The position numbers and the translations under genes were made by a program. A DNA stretch of 27,867 nt from an uncultured Bacteroides sp. (GTDB lineage Bacteria; Bacteroidota; Bacteroidia; Bacteroidales; Bacteroidaceae). The notes under the pieces are model-generated. The model saw only the letters and a list, made by a program, of their open reading frames with translations. It ran no database searches and was not told the DNA's origin. The stretch is taken from positions 1 to 27,867 of the forward strand of contig CAUEFX010000061.1 in assembly GCA_958477465.1 (NCBI GenBank), written 5' to 3'. This document shows positions 1 through 8,259 of the stretch, in pieces; the stretch's first letter is position 1, and every line of letters starts with the position of its first letter.

Positions 1-37
1 GCCATTATTTGATTTGAAAAAGTTTTTTGGGTGACGC

Positions 38-55
38 ATTCCCGAAGTCGGGAAT
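38..55. promoter_or_regulatory. 18-bp perfect palindrome upstream of the GH97 gene
   Basis: The arms ATTCCCGA (38-45) and TCGGGAAT (48-55) are exact reverse complements separated by two bases. The palindrome ends 38 nt before the preferred GH97 start at 94. No T-run follows, so it does not look like a simple terminator. It could be an operator or a 5'-leader hairpin. The function is inferred from position only. Confidence 0.35.
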
Positions 56-93
56 AAAAGAGAGTGATGAACTCACTAATAACCATACGAAAT

Positions 94-2361
94 ATGAAGA
101 AACACCTTATTCTTATCGTTATCTTATGTTTTGCAGTAACCTTGCAGCTAAAAGCACAAAAAGAGTATACTGTCAGTTCACCTAACGGAACGCTGGAACT
201 CAAAATTATAGCAGGAGATACCCTCTCTTACCAAATATTTACCGATGGAGAGGCGATTTCTGAAATATCTCCCATTGCAATGGTAGTAGAGAGGAACGGA
301 CGCCAACTGGTTTTGGGAGAAAATCCGGTAGTAGAAAAGTGTACCCGGAATTCTATCAGCCAAAAAATCCCGATGCCTTTGGGTGAAAATGACGAAATAG
401 ACGATACCTACAATGAAATGATACTTGATTTAGGTTCTCTTTACTCCTTACACTGCCGGGCTTATGACGAAGGGGTAGCCTACCGGATGGAAAGCAAAAT
501 CAGTGGAAGCATTATCATCCGTACCGAAATAGCAGAATTCAATTTTAAAGATAACCCTCAAGTCTGGATTGCTTATGATGAAGACAAACGCACCATGAGC
601 CAATGGGAACTCCCCTACAAACGTGAGTTAAGCGTGAAGTCGATAAAAACAGGAGACTATGGCATTAATCCCTGCTTTTTCAGAAACAATAAGAAAGCAA
701 TCGGGATCACGGTCATCGAGTCCGACCTGGAAAATTACCCGGGTATGTACTTATTAAAAAAAGAGGCCGGAAACAAGTTAGTCGGCAAATGGGCCGAATA
801 TCCCAAAAAGATCAAGAACGAAAATAAATACGACTCGCAAGCTGTATTGGAGCGTTACGATTACATTGCTGTAACGCCGGGAAAACGTACTTATCCATGG
901 CGCGGATTTATCATCAGCCATGATGATTCGGAATTGATGAACAATGATTTGGTTTACAAATTAGCAAAGCCGCAGGCAGAAGGAGACTTCTCCTGGATAT
1001 CGGGAGGTAGAAGCGCTTTCGAATGGCTGCATGATGGCGAACTTGAAGGTGATTTAGGCTTTATCTATGGCCCATTCGGCGATGGACGTCCCCATACCCT
1101 CGAATTCTATAAGTATTATGTCGACTTTGCAGCAGAAATGGGATTTGAATGGATGACTTGCGATGCAGGCTGGGGAGAAGAGTATATCAAAGAGCTGTGC
1201 ACGTATGCCCGGAGCAAGAATATTAAAATTATGGCATGGAGCTATTTCAATTTCCTGCTTGTCGACGAACCGATGCTTGCCCGCTTCAAAGAATGGGGAA
1301 TATCCGGTGTGAAAGCCGACTTCATGTCCAGAGACGATCAGATTGCAGCCGGCTGGATACCGACCATGGCAGAACGCTGTGCAAAGAACCGGTTGATGCT
1401 GTTGCTGCACGGCTGCCCAAAGCCAGTGTCATGGCACCGCACCTACCCGAATATCATCAGCTATGAGGCAGTGACCGGTGAAGAGAGTAACAAATGGAAC
1501 GACAATTGCAATCCGCTATACCACACAGTGATTCCTTTCCTGCGCATGCTTGGAGGAGCAATGGATATGACACCCGGTTCTCTGCGTAACAAGACCCGGA
1601 AAGGATGGACCTGGAAAGGTACTGGCGCCCCTTGGAGCTTGGGGACACGCGCCCACCAGATGGCTCAGTATGTGGTATATCACCAGACATTGGGTTTCGT
1701 TAGTGATGCACCGACAGAATACCGGAAATTTCCGGAGATAATAGAGTTCTTGAAGTATGTGCCTACTGTCTGGAACGAGACGAAACCTCTGCAAGGAAAA
1801 ATCGGCGAATATGCAGTCATGGCACGTAGAACAGGAGACGAATGGTATATAGGCGGATTAAGCAATTGGACGCAACGCAGCCTTAACGTTGATTTTTCAT
1901 TCCTCGATCCCAACACACGTTATAAAGCCTATATCATTGAGGATATACCGGAAAAGAACAACGATACATCGAACCGCACCGGAGATGCGACAGCGTGCAA
2001 ATGCTATACGGCCGATGTCACCAGTCAAACTCAAATGAACTTTCAAGTAGCGGAAGGAGGCGGTTTCGCGATACGCATTTATCCGGATCCCGATTATACC
2101 GGAATAAAAGGCATGGAGACAGCGGAAAGAGTAAAAATATGGTATGAGCAGAGAAATGAAAGTATCTATGTACAACTTCCGAAGCGGGAAGTCACAGCTC
2201 ACATTCATCTTTACGATATTGCGGGGTGTCCGTTTTATCCGGACTATACAGCCGATAAAAATCCGCTTTGCATTCCGGTATCCTATTTATCCAAAGGATA
2301 TTACTGTATAAAATGTATCACCCCTGATATCAGCCAAAGCACACTTATTTATAAAAACTAA
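94..2361 (+). CDS. Secreted glycoside hydrolase family 97 (alpha-galactosidase/alpha-glucosidase type)
   Basis: This is a 755-aa GH97 enzyme, a family that hydrolyses alpha-glucosidic or alpha-galactosidic bonds in the Bacteroides periplasm or at the cell surface. The start at 94 gives a clean signal peptide (MKKHLILIVILCFAV, cleavage near LKA/QKE). An upstream GTG/ATG pair at 64/67 would only add ten residues before the signal. The N-terminal beta-sandwich covers about 25-290, the barrel about 295-570 and the C-terminal sandwich about 575-665. The motif GVKADFMSRDDQ carries Asp409, at the position of the nucleophile in retaining GH97 enzymes, and YEAVTGEE (Glu458) is a candidate acid/base. 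This favours the retaining (alpha-galactosidase-like) branch over SusB-type inverting enzymes, but the substrate is inferred. Residues about 665-755 form an additional domain resembling a type IX C-terminal sorting domain (ends GYYCIKC...LIYK). It lies 182 nt before a secreted propeller gene, possibly in the same transcript. Confidence 0.9.
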   Translation: MKKHLILIVILCFAVTLQLKAQKEYTVSSPNGTLELKIIAGDTLSYQIFTDGEAISEISPIAMVVERNGRQLVLGENPVVEKCTRNSISQKIPMPLGENDEIDDTYNEMILDLGSLYSLHCRAYDEGVAYRMESKISGSIIIRTEIAEFNFKDNPQVWIAYDEDKRTMSQWELPYKRELSVKSIKTGDYGINPCFFRNNKKAIGITVIESDLENYPGMYLLKKEAGNKLVGKWAEYPKKIKNENKYDSQAVLERYDYIAVTPGKRTYPWRGFIISHDDSELMNNDLVYKLAKPQAEGDFSWISGGRSAFEWLHDGELEGDLGFIYGPFGDGRPHTLEFYKYYVDFAAEMGFEWMTCDAGWGEEYIKELCTYARSKNIKIMAWSYFNFLLVDEPMLARFKEWGISGVKADFMSRDDQIAAGWIPTMAERCAKNRLMLLLHGCPKPVSWHRTYPNIISYEAVTGEESNKWNDNCNPLYHTVIPFLRMLGGAMDMTPGSLRNKTRKGWTWKGTGAPWSLGTRAHQMAQYVVYHQTLGFVSDAPTEYRKFPEIIEFLKYVPTVWNETKPLQGKIGEYAVMARRTGDEWYIGGLSNWTQRSLNVDFSFLDPNTRYKAYIIEDIPEKNNDTSNRTGDATACKCYTADVTSQTQMNFQVAEGGGFAIRIYPDPDYTGIKGMETAERVKIWYEQRNESIYVQLPKREVTAHIHLYDIAGCPFYPDYTADKNPLCIPVSYLSKGYYCIKCITPDISQSTLIYKN

Positions 2362-2543
2362 TTATTTCAACCGGAATCATTCATATACAGCAGTCAAGTA
2401 ATGAGAAGTAATTAAGCCGTCAAGCAGAAATGGCTTATCTGATGTATTCCCTTAGCAACTTTCCACTTAACCACTTAATACTTATATGCTTATTGCCAAT
2501 CATGAATTATTCTGATTAATATTAACTATTAAATATTCACGCT

Positions 2544-4499
2544 ATGAAAATTAGAAAATTACTCTCAGTAATGGCATTGGGCGCTATGGTAGCCTCGAAT
2601 GCACTGGCAGCAGAACCTGTAAAAGTGGAATGGGGAGACCCTATCAAACAACCTTGGGGAGACCCCAGCGACCCAGAAGGGATAAATGCATGCTCCTGGT
2701 TCCAATGGGGACAGGATTTGTGGTTCGATTATAACAACGACGGATACATGGATCGTTTTGTTATCGGTGGTAAACATGAAGATTTAGGACATGCATATCT
2801 GTTCAGAAATGAAGAGGGAAGTGAATTCACAAACATACCGGTTGACATTCCCAAATTGGAAATTGCCGGAGCTGTGGTCTTAGATTTTGACAACGACGGT
2901 ATCATGGACCTTTACGTGCAAGGAAAAAGAGTAACCGATAACGGCCGGGAAAACTACACAGCTATCTGGAAAGGTACGGGAAACCCGGAAAAACCTTTTG
3001 AACATGCCGTTCAGCAAGAGATAGACGAATTGGGTATCGGAGAGAGTGAAGGCCAACATCGGGGATATTTCTGCGCAGCCGGCGACTATGACAATGATGG
3101 CTGGACTGATTTATTCATGACCGGCTGGGCGCGTAAAGATGAAAGTTGGCACGTCATTCTATACCGGAACAATCAGGGCACTTTCGAAGAGGTACAGAAT
3201 CCGGTAGGAGAAAACGGTGAAGGAATCGAACCTTTCAAGTCTATCACAACCGGCTCTATCTACCTGAGCGACTTAAACAAAGACGGTTATCTCGATCTCA
3301 TTGTTTCCGGAAACGATCAGACCAATGGCTGGGTGGCCGCAACTACCATCTACTTTAACAATGGTGACGGAACTTTCCGCGAAACAACTCAAAAGGGCTT
3401 CTTTGAAGGACAAAAAAGCGGTACCACCTTTACTGCAGATATCAATAACGACGGTTATCCGGATATTCTAGAATTTGGAGACCTCAAAAACAGCGAAACA
3501 GAAACTCAAAATGGCATCGGTAATTTATATATCAATAATGGCGACGGGACTTTTGCCGCACCTTTGAAAACCGAGGTGACACAATTACTGACAGCCAGAG
3601 CAGCACCGGCTGTAGGCGACATCAATAACGACGGAAAAATCGACATTATGATTCAGTGTGGCTGGTCGTGGACGGACGGACAGACCGAAACAGAATATTC
3701 ACTTACCAACCTGTATTACAATAATGGAGACAACAGCTTTACCCGCGAATACCTGAATGACAATGTCAATTCCCACGAATCCGATGTTAACTTCGTTGAT
3801 TTCAATCATGATGGCGCGCTGGACTACTCCATCAGCGGATGGGGGCCGAAAGAGCCTAACTGGTTCAACCGGGTCGTTCCAAACAATCTGACCAGTGATC
3901 TGGCGATGAATGAAGCTCCTAAGTTCGTGAATGATGCAGATGTACAAGTAAAAGAAGACGGTTCCGATGTAATCATCTCCTGGGGAAATGCAACTGATGA
4001 TACCACTCCGGCGGAGGCAATCCGTTACAATATATACATCAAAGCCCAAAAAGCGGATGAATTCGGAGCTACCTACACATATACCTATGTTCCTGCCAAC
4101 ATAGAGACCAATCTCCGACTCGGGAACACCACTTATGACTCCAAAGTGAGCGCACGCCTAATCAATGGCCGGCAAATCCGCATGAAAGGTTTCAATACTA
4201 CCGATTATGAATTTGCCGTGCAGCCGGTAGATAACGGTAATCTTGGCGGCAAATTTGTCGTGGCAAGTCCTAAAGGTACCGGCATCAGCCAGACTCAAGC
4301 CGTAAACACAAAAGTACATGCAGCCGATGGTAAAGTCATCATCGAAAGCGATGTTTGTGCAGACTATACAATCATTACAATCGATGGCAAACCGGTGGCA
4401 AACGGCACATGCAATCTAAAAGCCGACGAAACGGTAAACAACGGCATCTATATTGTAAAAATAGCCGGTACGATGCACAAAGTGTGCGTACTACCTTAA
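2544..4499 (+). CDS. Secreted seven-repeat FG-GAP/VCBS beta-propeller protein with Fn3-like and sorting-like C-terminal domains
   Basis: This 651-aa secreted protein has a signal peptide (MKIRKLLSVMALGAMVAS, cleavage near ALA/AEP). Seven Ca-binding DxDxDG-type loops begin near residues 61, 114, 181, 243, 299, 359 and 419 (for example DYDNDGWTDLF, DLNKDGYLDLI, DFNHDGALDYS). The even spacing of 53-67 residues fits one seven-bladed FG-GAP/VCBS propeller. A fibronectin-III-like domain follows (about 455-575, APKFV...VIISWGNATDD). A final 70-residue module (GKVIIESDVCADYTIITIDG...NGIYIVKIAG) looks like a type IX sorting domain. Such propellers usually mediate binding and no catalytic motif is visible, so the ligand is unknown. 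The position just after a GH97 enzyme suggests a glycan- or surface-binding partner, which is inference. Confidence 0.85.
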   Translation: MKIRKLLSVMALGAMVASNALAAEPVKVEWGDPIKQPWGDPSDPEGINACSWFQWGQDLWFDYNNDGYMDRFVIGGKHEDLGHAYLFRNEEGSEFTNIPVDIPKLEIAGAVVLDFDNDGIMDLYVQGKRVTDNGRENYTAIWKGTGNPEKPFEHAVQQEIDELGIGESEGQHRGYFCAAGDYDNDGWTDLFMTGWARKDESWHVILYRNNQGTFEEVQNPVGENGEGIEPFKSITTGSIYLSDLNKDGYLDLIVSGNDQTNGWVAATTIYFNNGDGTFRETTQKGFFEGQKSGTTFTADINNDGYPDILEFGDLKNSETETQNGIGNLYINNGDGTFAAPLKTEVTQLLTARAAPAVGDINNDGKIDIMIQCGWSWTDGQTETEYSLTNLYYNNGDNSFTREYLNDNVNSHESDVNFVDFNHDGALDYSISGWGPKEPNWFNRVVPNNLTSDLAMNEAPKFVNDADVQVKEDGSDVIISWGNATDDTTPAEAIRYNIYIKAQKADEFGATYTYTYVPANIETNLRLGNTTYDSKVSARLINGRQIRMKGFNTTDYEFAVQPVDNGNLGGKFVVASPKGTGISQTQAVNTKVHAADGKVIIESDVCADYTIITIDGKPVANGTCNLKADETVNNGIYIVKIAGTMHKVCVLP

Positions 4500-4523
4500 T
4501 CCGGCGCATTAACCTATTGACAC

Positions 4524-4602
4524 ACATTGGCACATTATTTCCTCATTTGTAAAGGCGTTTATGACATCGCTCTTCAAAAATCCGGAAAAGATGTGCCAAT
4601 GT
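4524..4602. repeat. 12-bp perfect inverted repeat with 55-nt spacer
   Basis: ACATTGGCACAT at 4524-4535 is the exact reverse complement of ATGTGCCAATGT at 4591-4602. It lies just after the propeller gene stop. It could fold as a long-loop terminator for that gene or be a pair of protein-binding half-sites. The right arm falls inside the small minus-strand reading frame 4543-4716. Confidence 0.5.
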
Positions 4603-4716
4603 TTCAAAGAGTAACTCCCTTTCAATATCCGATGGGTTCAGCCAATTCTTCCGTTCTCTTTTGACAAGCTGCACAAACTCCCGGCGGGAAGTAAGAAACT
4701 GTATGAATTTTTCCAC
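4543..4716 (-). CDS. Possible small or remnant protein of 57 aa, unrecognised
   Basis: A GTG-initiated frame (4716 down to the TGA at 4543) encodes 57 residues rich in Arg, Glu, Leu and Phe. They would form amphipathic helices (segments such as EKFIQFLTSRREFVQLVKRE and IERELLFETLAHLFRIFEER). The composition is protein-like, unlike most shadow frames, and the frame occupies an otherwise gene-free stretch of 323 nt (4500-4822). There is no ATG and no clear promoter on this strand, so it may be the tail of a decayed gene or chance. I do not recognise the family. Confidence 0.25.
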   Translation of the reverse strand: MEKFIQFLTSRREFVQLVKRERKNWLNPSDIERELLFETLAHLFRIFEERCHKRLYK

Positions 4717-4793
4717 ACAACAATACCTCTTGCAACTATTATTATCCGGTACGGAATTTTAAACCTATCAATAAAGAAAACAAATATTTTAGT

Positions 4794-4801
4794 TAGTTTT
4801 G
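4794..4801 (+). promoter_or_regulatory. Bacteroidales -7 box (TAGTTTTG) for the Crp-like regulator
   Basis: TAGTTTTG matches the TAnnTTTG -7 consensus. Transcription would begin a few bases downstream, leaving a leader of about 15 nt before the ATG at 4823. This argues against the in-frame TTG at 4799, which lies inside the box. No convincing -33 element was seen. Confidence 0.55.
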
Positions 4802-4822
4802 TGTCCGAATAATAAAGCCCAC

Positions 4823-5398
4823 ATGAAAAATATTCGAAAAGGACTAAAGGAAAAGTCCAATATGAGTGATGCCGCAATGGACGAGTTACTTTCTTCAGCA
4901 ATCAGGCTGGAGGTACCCAAGAAACATATATTGGCCAGTTCACTTAAGAAAGACGGGAATGTTTATTTCATTGAAAAAGGAATTGCCCGTACATATTGCA
5001 TGGTAGAAGGGAAAGAAATTACCTATTGGTTTTCTCCGGAAGGTGATATTACCTATGTCACCAATGAATTCTATGGGCACAAGATAAGAGGTTATGAGAA
5101 TGAGTATATCCAGTTGCTCGAAAATGCGATCCTGTACTATATCCCCATCAGACGGTTGGAAGAATTATATAAAACCAACATTGAAATAGCCAACTGGGGA
5201 CGAATGCTTCATCAAGATGCATTTATAAAGAATGGAGACCGTCTTTTTTCAAGACTTTACTTATCGGCCGAAGAGAGATACCGCATTTTTTTAAAGGAAA
5301 ATCCTACCTTGTTCCAGCGTGTCAACCTGGGCTATATAGCATCTTATCTGGGATTCAGTCAAGTCACCTTATCTCTTTTACGTAATAAAGCCAGGTAA
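4823..5398 (+). CDS. Crp/Fnr-family transcriptional regulator
   Basis: This 191-aa protein has the Crp/Fnr layout. A cyclic-nucleotide-binding-like beta-roll covers about 20-115 (GNVYFIEKGIARTYCMVEGK, then ITYWFSPEGDITYV). A long dimer helix follows, then a C-terminal helix-turn-helix near 165-188 (RVNLGYIASYLGFSQVTLSLLR). This variant is common in Bacteroidetes and lacks the cysteine cluster of FNR, so oxygen sensing through an Fe-S centre is not supported; the effector is unknown. The ATG at 4823 was chosen because the alternative TTG at 4799 overlaps the -7 box. It may control the acyltransferase 195 nt downstream, which is inference. Confidence 0.85.
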   Translation: MKNIRKGLKEKSNMSDAAMDELLSSAIRLEVPKKHILASSLKKDGNVYFIEKGIARTYCMVEGKEITYWFSPEGDITYVTNEFYGHKIRGYENEYIQLLENAILYYIPIRRLEELYKTNIEIANWGRMLHQDAFIKNGDRLFSRLYLSAEERYRIFLKENPTLFQRVNLGYIASYLGFSQVTLSLLRNKAR

Positions 5399-5443
5399 AA
5401 TCATTTTTTTAAGTAATTAAAAAAACATCATAGAAACATGTGA

Positions 5444-5451
5444 TAATTTTG
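5444..5451 (+). promoter_or_regulatory. Bacteroidales -7 box (TAATTTTG) for the first acyltransferase
   Basis: TAATTTTG fits TAnnTTTG and lies 142 nt before the acyltransferase ATG, giving a long leader. The leader holds a 35-codon frame (5481-5588) ending five bases before that ATG, which I do not call as a gene. No good -33 match was found. Confidence 0.45.
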
Positions 5452-5593
5452 CGCATCTCGATAGGAGCTCAAAATTAAATATGATTTTAGATGAAAAAGG
5501 CGCTATTTCATGCCGGCAAGCGACCTGCATGGCACAGCCATTTTTCTTTACAAGAACAATGATATATACCGTAACAAACATTGAATAAAAAGT

Positions 5594-6763
5594 ATGACAG
5601 ACAACAACTATCTTTGTACCAAAAAGAGATATGAGATTTTAGATGGCCTGCGTGGTGTGGCTGCATTACTCGTTTTAGCTTACCATCAGTTTGATCTTTA
5701 CAATTTGGGTAATCCTGTGAATGCAATCATCAACCATGGTTATCTTGCCGTAGATTTTTTCTTTATCTTGTCGGGTTTCGTCATTGGCTATGCCTATGAT
5801 GACCGGTGGGAACACATAACATTGAAGAGTTTTTTCAAACGCCGATTAGTACGGTTGCATCCAATGATTATCCTTGCCACTTTCATCGGGGTCGTTTTTT
5901 TCTATTTCGGCCAGGGGGACTTTTTCCCTCTTATCGAAAAAGCCTCTGTCGCTATGCTGATATTGTGTACCATATTATCCATTTTTATGATACCGGCTCC
6001 GGTATCGATGGATATTCGCGGCTGGAGTGAAATGAATGCCATCAACGGAAATGCCTGGACGCTTTATTTTGAGTACTTTGCCAATATACTTTATGCATTC
6101 GTCATTCGCCGTTTCTCTAAGCTGACCCTCTTCCTGTTTGTCTTGGCATCTGCATTCCTGACACTTAATCTGGCACTCGACTGGGATGTATTTAATACTT
6201 TTTCCGAACGTGTGGCCCAGCGCTACACGGTTATAGGTGGTTGGGTATTGAATGCCGAACATATATTAATAGGTTTCTCACGCCTTCTATTTCCATTCTT
6301 TGCCGGATTATTGTTGTCGCGCATCGGCTGGTTATTTCGTGTTAAAGCCGGCTTTTGGTGGAGCAGTATTTTTCTTATTGCTATTCTTATCATGCCCCGT
6401 ATCGGTGGCGAAGCGCATGGCATTTGGAATGGAATCTATGAAGCATTGAGCATCCTATTGCTTTTCCCGATTCTTGTGGTAATGGGGGCCGGAAGTTCTG
6501 TCTCCGGAAAATCCGCTAAAGTATGCAAGTTTTTAGGAGACATATCCTATCCTCTGTACATTATACATTACCCGATTGTCTATACACTTTTCGGCGCTTG
6601 GAAGCATAAGAATCCGGATATTCCTTTAAGTGAAACCATCTTCATCAATGTAACTCTTTATCTTTTTTGCATATTCTTAGCTTATGCCAGTCTTAAAATT
6701 TATGATGAGCCTGTACGTGAATGGCTAAAGGCCCATTGGCTTAGGTCAAAATCAGCGTCTTGA
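5594..6763 (+). CDS. Membrane acyltransferase, acyltransferase-3 (OafA/YrhL-like) family
   Basis: This is a 389-aa polytopic inner-membrane protein with about ten hydrophobic segments. It carries acyltransferase-3 signatures: LDGLRGVAALLVLAYHQ near the N terminus, with the family's His, followed by FFFILSGFVIGYAYDDRW and a basic loop FFKRRLVRLHP. The family moves acetyl or similar groups onto surface sugars or lipids; the acceptor cannot be told. It is a stand-alone membrane domain without a periplasmic SGNH fusion. It follows the Crp-like regulator on the same strand and has its own candidate promoter. Confidence 0.88.
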   Translation: MTDNNYLCTKKRYEILDGLRGVAALLVLAYHQFDLYNLGNPVNAIINHGYLAVDFFFILSGFVIGYAYDDRWEHITLKSFFKRRLVRLHPMIILATFIGVVFFYFGQGDFFPLIEKASVAMLILCTILSIFMIPAPVSMDIRGWSEMNAINGNAWTLYFEYFANILYAFVIRRFSKLTLFLFVLASAFLTLNLALDWDVFNTFSERVAQRYTVIGGWVLNAEHILIGFSRLLFPFFAGLLLSRIGWLFRVKAGFWWSSIFLIAILIMPRIGGEAHGIWNGIYEALSILLLFPILVVMGAGSSVSGKSAKVCKFLGDISYPLYIIHYPIVYTLFGAWKHKNPDIPLSETIFINVTLYLFCIFLAYASLKIYDEPVREWLKAHWLRSKSAS

Positions 6764-6810
6764 CCATCTTTCAGAAGATACTCTTTTAGAAAAAAGGGGG
6801 ACTGCAGACG

Positions 6811-6962
6811 AGTTCGAAAAAAGACTTAAGTCTTTCGGAAAAAGATGTAGCATGTTTCAAAAAAAGACATAACATCTTTCAGAAAAAGATGTAGTATGTT
6901 TTAAAAAAAGACTTAATATGTTTTTGGAAGCAGGATAGCGTCTGAAAAAAATCGGCAACATT
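6811..6962. repeat. Array of imperfect 22-bp units downstream of the acyltransferase
   Basis: Six consecutive blocks of about 22 bp begin at 6831, 6853, 6875, 6897, 6919 and 6941. The first four are the clearest, in forms such as TCTTTCGGAAAAAGATGTAG and TGTTTCAAAAAAAGACATAA. Odd and even units alternate, so the period is also seen as 44 bp. A degraded copy precedes at 6811. There are no unique spacers, so this is not CRISPR. The unit is not a multiple of three and all frames have stops, so it is noncoding. It may act as a 3' tail, a structured RNA or a protein-binding array. Confidence 0.7.
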
Positions 6963-7010
6963 GCCTTCATAAACAGAATACATTCTGCAAAGTAGTATGT
7001 TTTTCAGTCT

Positions 7011-7274
7011 GTTTTTACCCCTTTCACCACCTTCACCTTTCTCCCTCAATCGGTTTATTCATCGGAGATACAAGGTGAAGGCACATACCAAGGAACCTGA
7101 CAGCGAAACGTAAGGAATATGCTTACGCTTCATAAGCACGGATTTTATTCCTTCCGGACACCGTGCCCGGACTCACTTTGCACCTTATTCGGAAAAAGAA
7201 CGGGCCTTCACCCTGTATCTCTTTATTCATGGGGCATACAGAGAAAAGGTGAAGCCGGTGAAGGGGGTAAAAAC
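7011..7274. repeat. Large imperfect inverted repeat (about 72-bp arms) with structured centre
   Basis: The arm 7011-7082 (starting GTTTTTACCCC, containing CACCTTCACC and ending GGTGAAGGC) is mirrored by 7203-7274 (GCCTTCACC ... GGGGGTAAAAAC). Each arm also has TTTATTCAT in the same orientation, so each is itself a unit bounded by CTTCACC and GGTGAAG. The 120-nt centre holds smaller hairpins, such as CGTAAG/CTTACG at 7109-7127. No genes are recognised within it. It may be a REP/MITE-like element or a structured RNA. Confidence 0.65.
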
Positions 7275-7292
7275 AAGGTGGTATTACCAAAA

Positions 7293-7342
7293 ACAGGACA
7301 TGTAGCCGTACTCTCCGACAAGGCATATAGCCGTACTCTTCG
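7293..7342. repeat. 25-bp tandem duplication downstream of the HTH gene
   Basis: The blocks 7293-7317 and 7318-7342 match at 21 of 25 positions and share TAGCCGTACTCT exactly. They lie 20 nt past the stop of the HTH gene, in the 3' untranslated region of the DUF2975 operon. Confidence 0.7.
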
Positions 7343-7362
7343 GGAACAAAAGCAAGAACACT

Positions 7363-7575
7363 CTATTCGTCGCTTTCCTTATATTCCAAAATATCTCCCG
7401 GCTGGCAATCCAGTTCCTTACAAATAGCTTCAAGCGTAGAAAACCGGATGGCTTTAGCTTTACCGGTTTTCAAGATCGAAAGATTAGCGGGTGTAATATC
7501 CACCTTTTCCGCCAACTCGCCCAAAGAGATTTTTCTTCGGGCCATCATAATATCAAGGTTTACTATTATAGCCAT
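7363..7575 (-). CDS. Small XRE/Cro-type HTH regulator (YozG-like)
   Basis: This 70-aa protein is a single helix-turn-helix domain. It starts IIVNLDIMMARRKISLGELA, recognition helix around ITPANLSILKTGKA, then FSTLEAICKELDCQPGDILE. This form is known from DUF2975-HTH pairs, where it is expected to be a dedicated repressor. It is the last gene of the operon, 23 nt after the second DUF2975 gene. I infer that it controls the operon through the TATCG/CGATA palindromes upstream of the first gene. It has no ligand domain, so a signal would have to come from its membrane partners. Confidence 0.88.
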   Translation of the reverse strand: MAIIVNLDIMMARRKISLGELAEKVDITPANLSILKTGKAKAIRFSTLEAICKELDCQPGDILEYKESDE

Positions 7576-7598
7576 AATTTCTTTATTTTCTGTTCAGG

Positions 7599-8246
7599 TT
7601 AAATGGTCAGTTCCTGTTCTTCTTGCAACTTCACCCCCAATGCAAAAATCTCGGCAAAAAGCAACATCAGGAACATATCACTCCAGCTTATAGCAAATTC
7701 ATAATTGCTTATCACATATCCGGACACCGTCGTCTGATTGGCTATACAATGGTATACCAACCAATCATACAAGGAGATGATGGCCAAAGAACCATTTGTA
7801 GTATATACGAATATGCGCAACCTGCGTGCATTTTTCCGCGTAAATATCTCATGCTTAAATACAGAAACCAGCAATTTGACAAAGTTGACAATCCCCCAAA
7901 TGAACAATGGCAGAACCGGCAAAAGGAAAATACTGAAAATTCCCATCCACCAGGGAGCCCATCCGCAAGCAACCACACTCTTCACAGCATAAGGTGTCTG
8001 TACATTGAAACGGGTGTTTTGTACAGAATCCAAAGACAGTCCGTCATCGGCCGGCATTACATTCAGTTCCTGTGCCAACTTTGTCCCAATCCGGCTACCC
8101 GCTTCCACCTGCTCCTGCTTCAGCTGCGTTCTCTCTTCTACCAACGTACGCGGATTGGTATATCCCCATATATCAACAAATGCAGTTATAACTTCTACTG
8201 CCATAAACAGCAAGGTAAAGAAAGCCAAAAAACTAATTTTTTTCAT
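7599..8246 (-). CDS. DUF2975 membrane protein (second copy in operon)
   Basis: This 215-aa protein has about four membrane segments (near 7-27, 93-120, 140-160, 185-207) and a periplasmic or exposed loop at about 30-90. It ends with the family signature EIFALGVKLQEEQELTI, and a basic loop FTRKNARRLR precedes the third helix. DUF2975 proteins have no established biochemical function; they recur beside a YozG-like HTH gene, as here. A GAGAGG stretch lies a few bases before the ATG, which is unusual for Bacteroides. It starts 13 nt after the first DUF2975 gene ends. The two paralogues share the tail and the KN-RRLR loop but little else. Confidence 0.85.
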   Translation of the reverse strand: MKKISFLAFFTLLFMAVEVITAFVDIWGYTNPRTLVEERTQLKQEQVEAGSRIGTKLAQELNVMPADDGLSLDSVQNTRFNVQTPYAVKSVVACGWAPWWMGIFSIFLLPVLPLFIWGIVNFVKLLVSVFKHEIFTRKNARRLRIFVYTTNGSLAIISLYDWLVYHCIANQTTVSGYVISNYEFAISWSDMFLMLLFAEIFALGVKLQEEQELTI

Positions 8247-8259
8247 AAACGTCCTCTCT

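Noticed and set aside
64..93. GTG/ATG start for GH97
   Set aside because: It adds ten residues before a typical MKK signal peptide at 94; ATG 94 preferred.
5481..5588. 35-codon frame ending 5 nt before the first acyltransferase
   Set aside because: It might be a leader peptide, but it has no protein-like character or supporting signal beyond position.
6811..6962. CRISPR-like array
   Set aside because: The units are contiguous and imperfect with no unique spacers, and no cas genes are present.
7011..7274. Miniature transposon (MITE)
   Set aside because: The flanks show no target-site duplication and the arms are internally repetitive; kept only as an unexplained inverted repeat.
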